DNA from: DATLBY01 sp035526665
GTDB taxonomy: Bacteria; Acidobacteriota; Terriglobia; Bryobacterales; Bryobacteraceae
Direction: 5' to 3'
NCBI GenBank assembly: GCA_035526665.1
Contig: DATLBY010000116.1
Location: forward strand, 1 to 7,471
Length of the DNA stretch: 7,471 bases
A program made the position numbers and the translations under genes. Below the pieces are notes generated by a model. It was not told where the DNA came from. It did no database searches and worked only from the letters and a program-made list of their open reading frames with translations. Positions 7,000 through 7,471 of the stretch are shown in pieces; position 1 is the stretch's first letter; every line of letters begins with the position of its first letter.

Positions 7000-7279
7000 T
7001 GTAGCTAATCTTAGAGGTGGCGCATGAATTTCCGGCTACACGCGTATCAAAATTTGGCAACATCGAGGTGATGTCGGTAACTCATCCTTGTGGTGGAAGC
7101 CGGGCGTGGACAAGACCGCTTCTAACCGAACACATCAAGAGCGCTGCTCGGGAGACGTAAGCGTCGAAGCGAATCAACTGGCTTGGCACAAACAGAAATT
7201 CGCGGAGACAGCGATTCTATCCGAGGAATCTACGATCTGATGTACTGCGCTGTAACGGAATCGTTTCCCTTCATTCATC
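7000..7279. other. Gene-less region upstream of the receptor gene
   Basis: This stretch should contain the receptor's promoter (minus strand) and possibly a divergent promoter. On the minus strand TTGCCA (7060-7055) followed after 16 bases by TAGCCG (7038-7033) is the best promoter-like pair I find, and it is weak. ACATC (7060-7064) and GATGT (7070-7074) form a short 5-bp inverted repeat overlapping it. Short ORFs exist, such as 29 codons from ATG 7071, but none has recognisable motifs. No tRNA or rRNA is visible. Confidence 0.4.
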
Positions 7280-7361
7280 GTTGCGGAACCCGGCGACGGT
7301 AGCTTCGGTGTGCGGCTCCGTAGCAACTAACAACGTTCTATTCGGAGGGGAGCCGCGAACC
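7280..7361 (+). promoter_or_regulatory. Candidate structured leader with two competing stems
   Basis: GTTGCGGA (7280-7287) can pair with TCC (7317-7319) plus GCAAC (7323-7327), with GTA bulged. Alternatively GCGGCTCC (7312-7319) pairs perfectly with GGAGCCGC (7349-7356), extending through one G-U pair, one mismatch and GGT/ACC to 7307-7361. The two stems share 7317-7319 and are interleaved, so only one can form at a time. The second also buries part of a purine-rich GGAGGGGAG (7344-7352). This layout resembles a regulatory leader for a rightward gene, but I recognise no known riboswitch class and the direction of transcription is unproven. Confidence 0.25.
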
Positions 7362-7365
7362 CTAA

Positions 7366-7471
7366 ATGTATCCAGACGCTGCGTTTAAGCGCATATTTGC
7401 ACATGCGGAATGCCAGCCGGAAAACGCGCCGGCCCCTGGTCGTGGTAGCACAGGAGTACTTGCGCGAACTG
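7366..7471 (+). other. Possible start of a rightward gene cut by the window edge, frame unresolved
   Basis: Two + frames remain open to the end. One starts at ATG 7366 (MYPDAAFKRIF...), 13 bases after the purine-rich GGAGGGGAG. The other has ATG 7403 (MRNASRKTRRPLVVVAQEY...), no evident Shine-Dalgarno, but stronger G/C preference at third codon positions, as in the neighbouring genes. Neither fragment shows a family motif I can name. The region could equally be non-coding. Confidence 0.2.

Noticed and set aside
7060..7074. ACATC-N5-GATGT as an operator for the receptor gene
   Set aside because: A 5-bp inverted repeat is too short to distinguish from chance without comparative data. It is only mentioned in the region description.
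7071..7160. 29-codon ORF from ATG 7071 preceded by GAGGTG
   Set aside because: The Shine-Dalgarno-like sequence directly abuts the ATG, the peptide has no recognisable feature, and such short ORFs are expected by chance.
7182..7202. Sigma-54-like promoter (TGGCAC ... TTCGC)
   Set aside because: The spacing between the two elements is several bases too long for the GG/GC consensus.

Overview
The window looks like chromosomal DNA of an acidobacterium, probably of the Solibacter/Bryobacter type. This rests on three features: moderately high GC, a very large Oar-type TonB-dependent receptor with an N-terminal carboxypeptidase-regulatory-like domain, and a Tat-exported Gfo/Idh/MocA oxidoreductase with the QKP variant motif. 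All of this is inferred from protein style, since no rRNA or other marker gene is present.

Layout: positions 1-162 are a leader with no convincing gene and a perfect 7-3-7 inverted repeat just upstream of the first start codon. Three rightward genes follow. (1) 163-753 is a cytoplasmic DsbA/FrnE-family thiol oxidoreductase. Its first active-site cysteine codon is an in-frame TGA (199-201), giving UPYC where relatives have CPYC, and a hairpin with bacterial SECIS features lies at the expected distance downstream. (2) 750-1964 is a DUF763 protein overlapping gene 1 by ATGA, with a helix-hairpin-helix-like segment and a C-terminal QLRLF sequence resembling a sliding-clamp-binding motif. (3) 2001-3344 is a Tat-signal Gfo/Idh/MocA oxidoreductase with its own Shine-Dalgarno. 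Converging on it from the right, 25 bases away stop to stop, is the 1209-residue TonB-dependent receptor (6999 down to 3370). Positions 7000-7471 hold no confident gene, but contain two mutually exclusive inverted repeats and the possible start of a rightward gene running off the window.

How the genes relate: genes 1 and 2 are probably translationally coupled, so ribosome passage through the selenocysteine UGA could influence output of the DUF763 protein. Gene 3 and the receptor are both cell-envelope proteins of types often linked to carbohydrate use, but a shared pathway is only an inference. The most interesting object is the selenocysteine-containing FrnE-like oxidoreductase, which a standard gene caller truncates to a 165-residue GTG-started ORF lacking the whole active site. 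All four genes end in TGA, which argues against genome-wide UGA reassignment and for context-dependent recoding. The window contains none of the Sec machinery (selA, selB, selC, selD).
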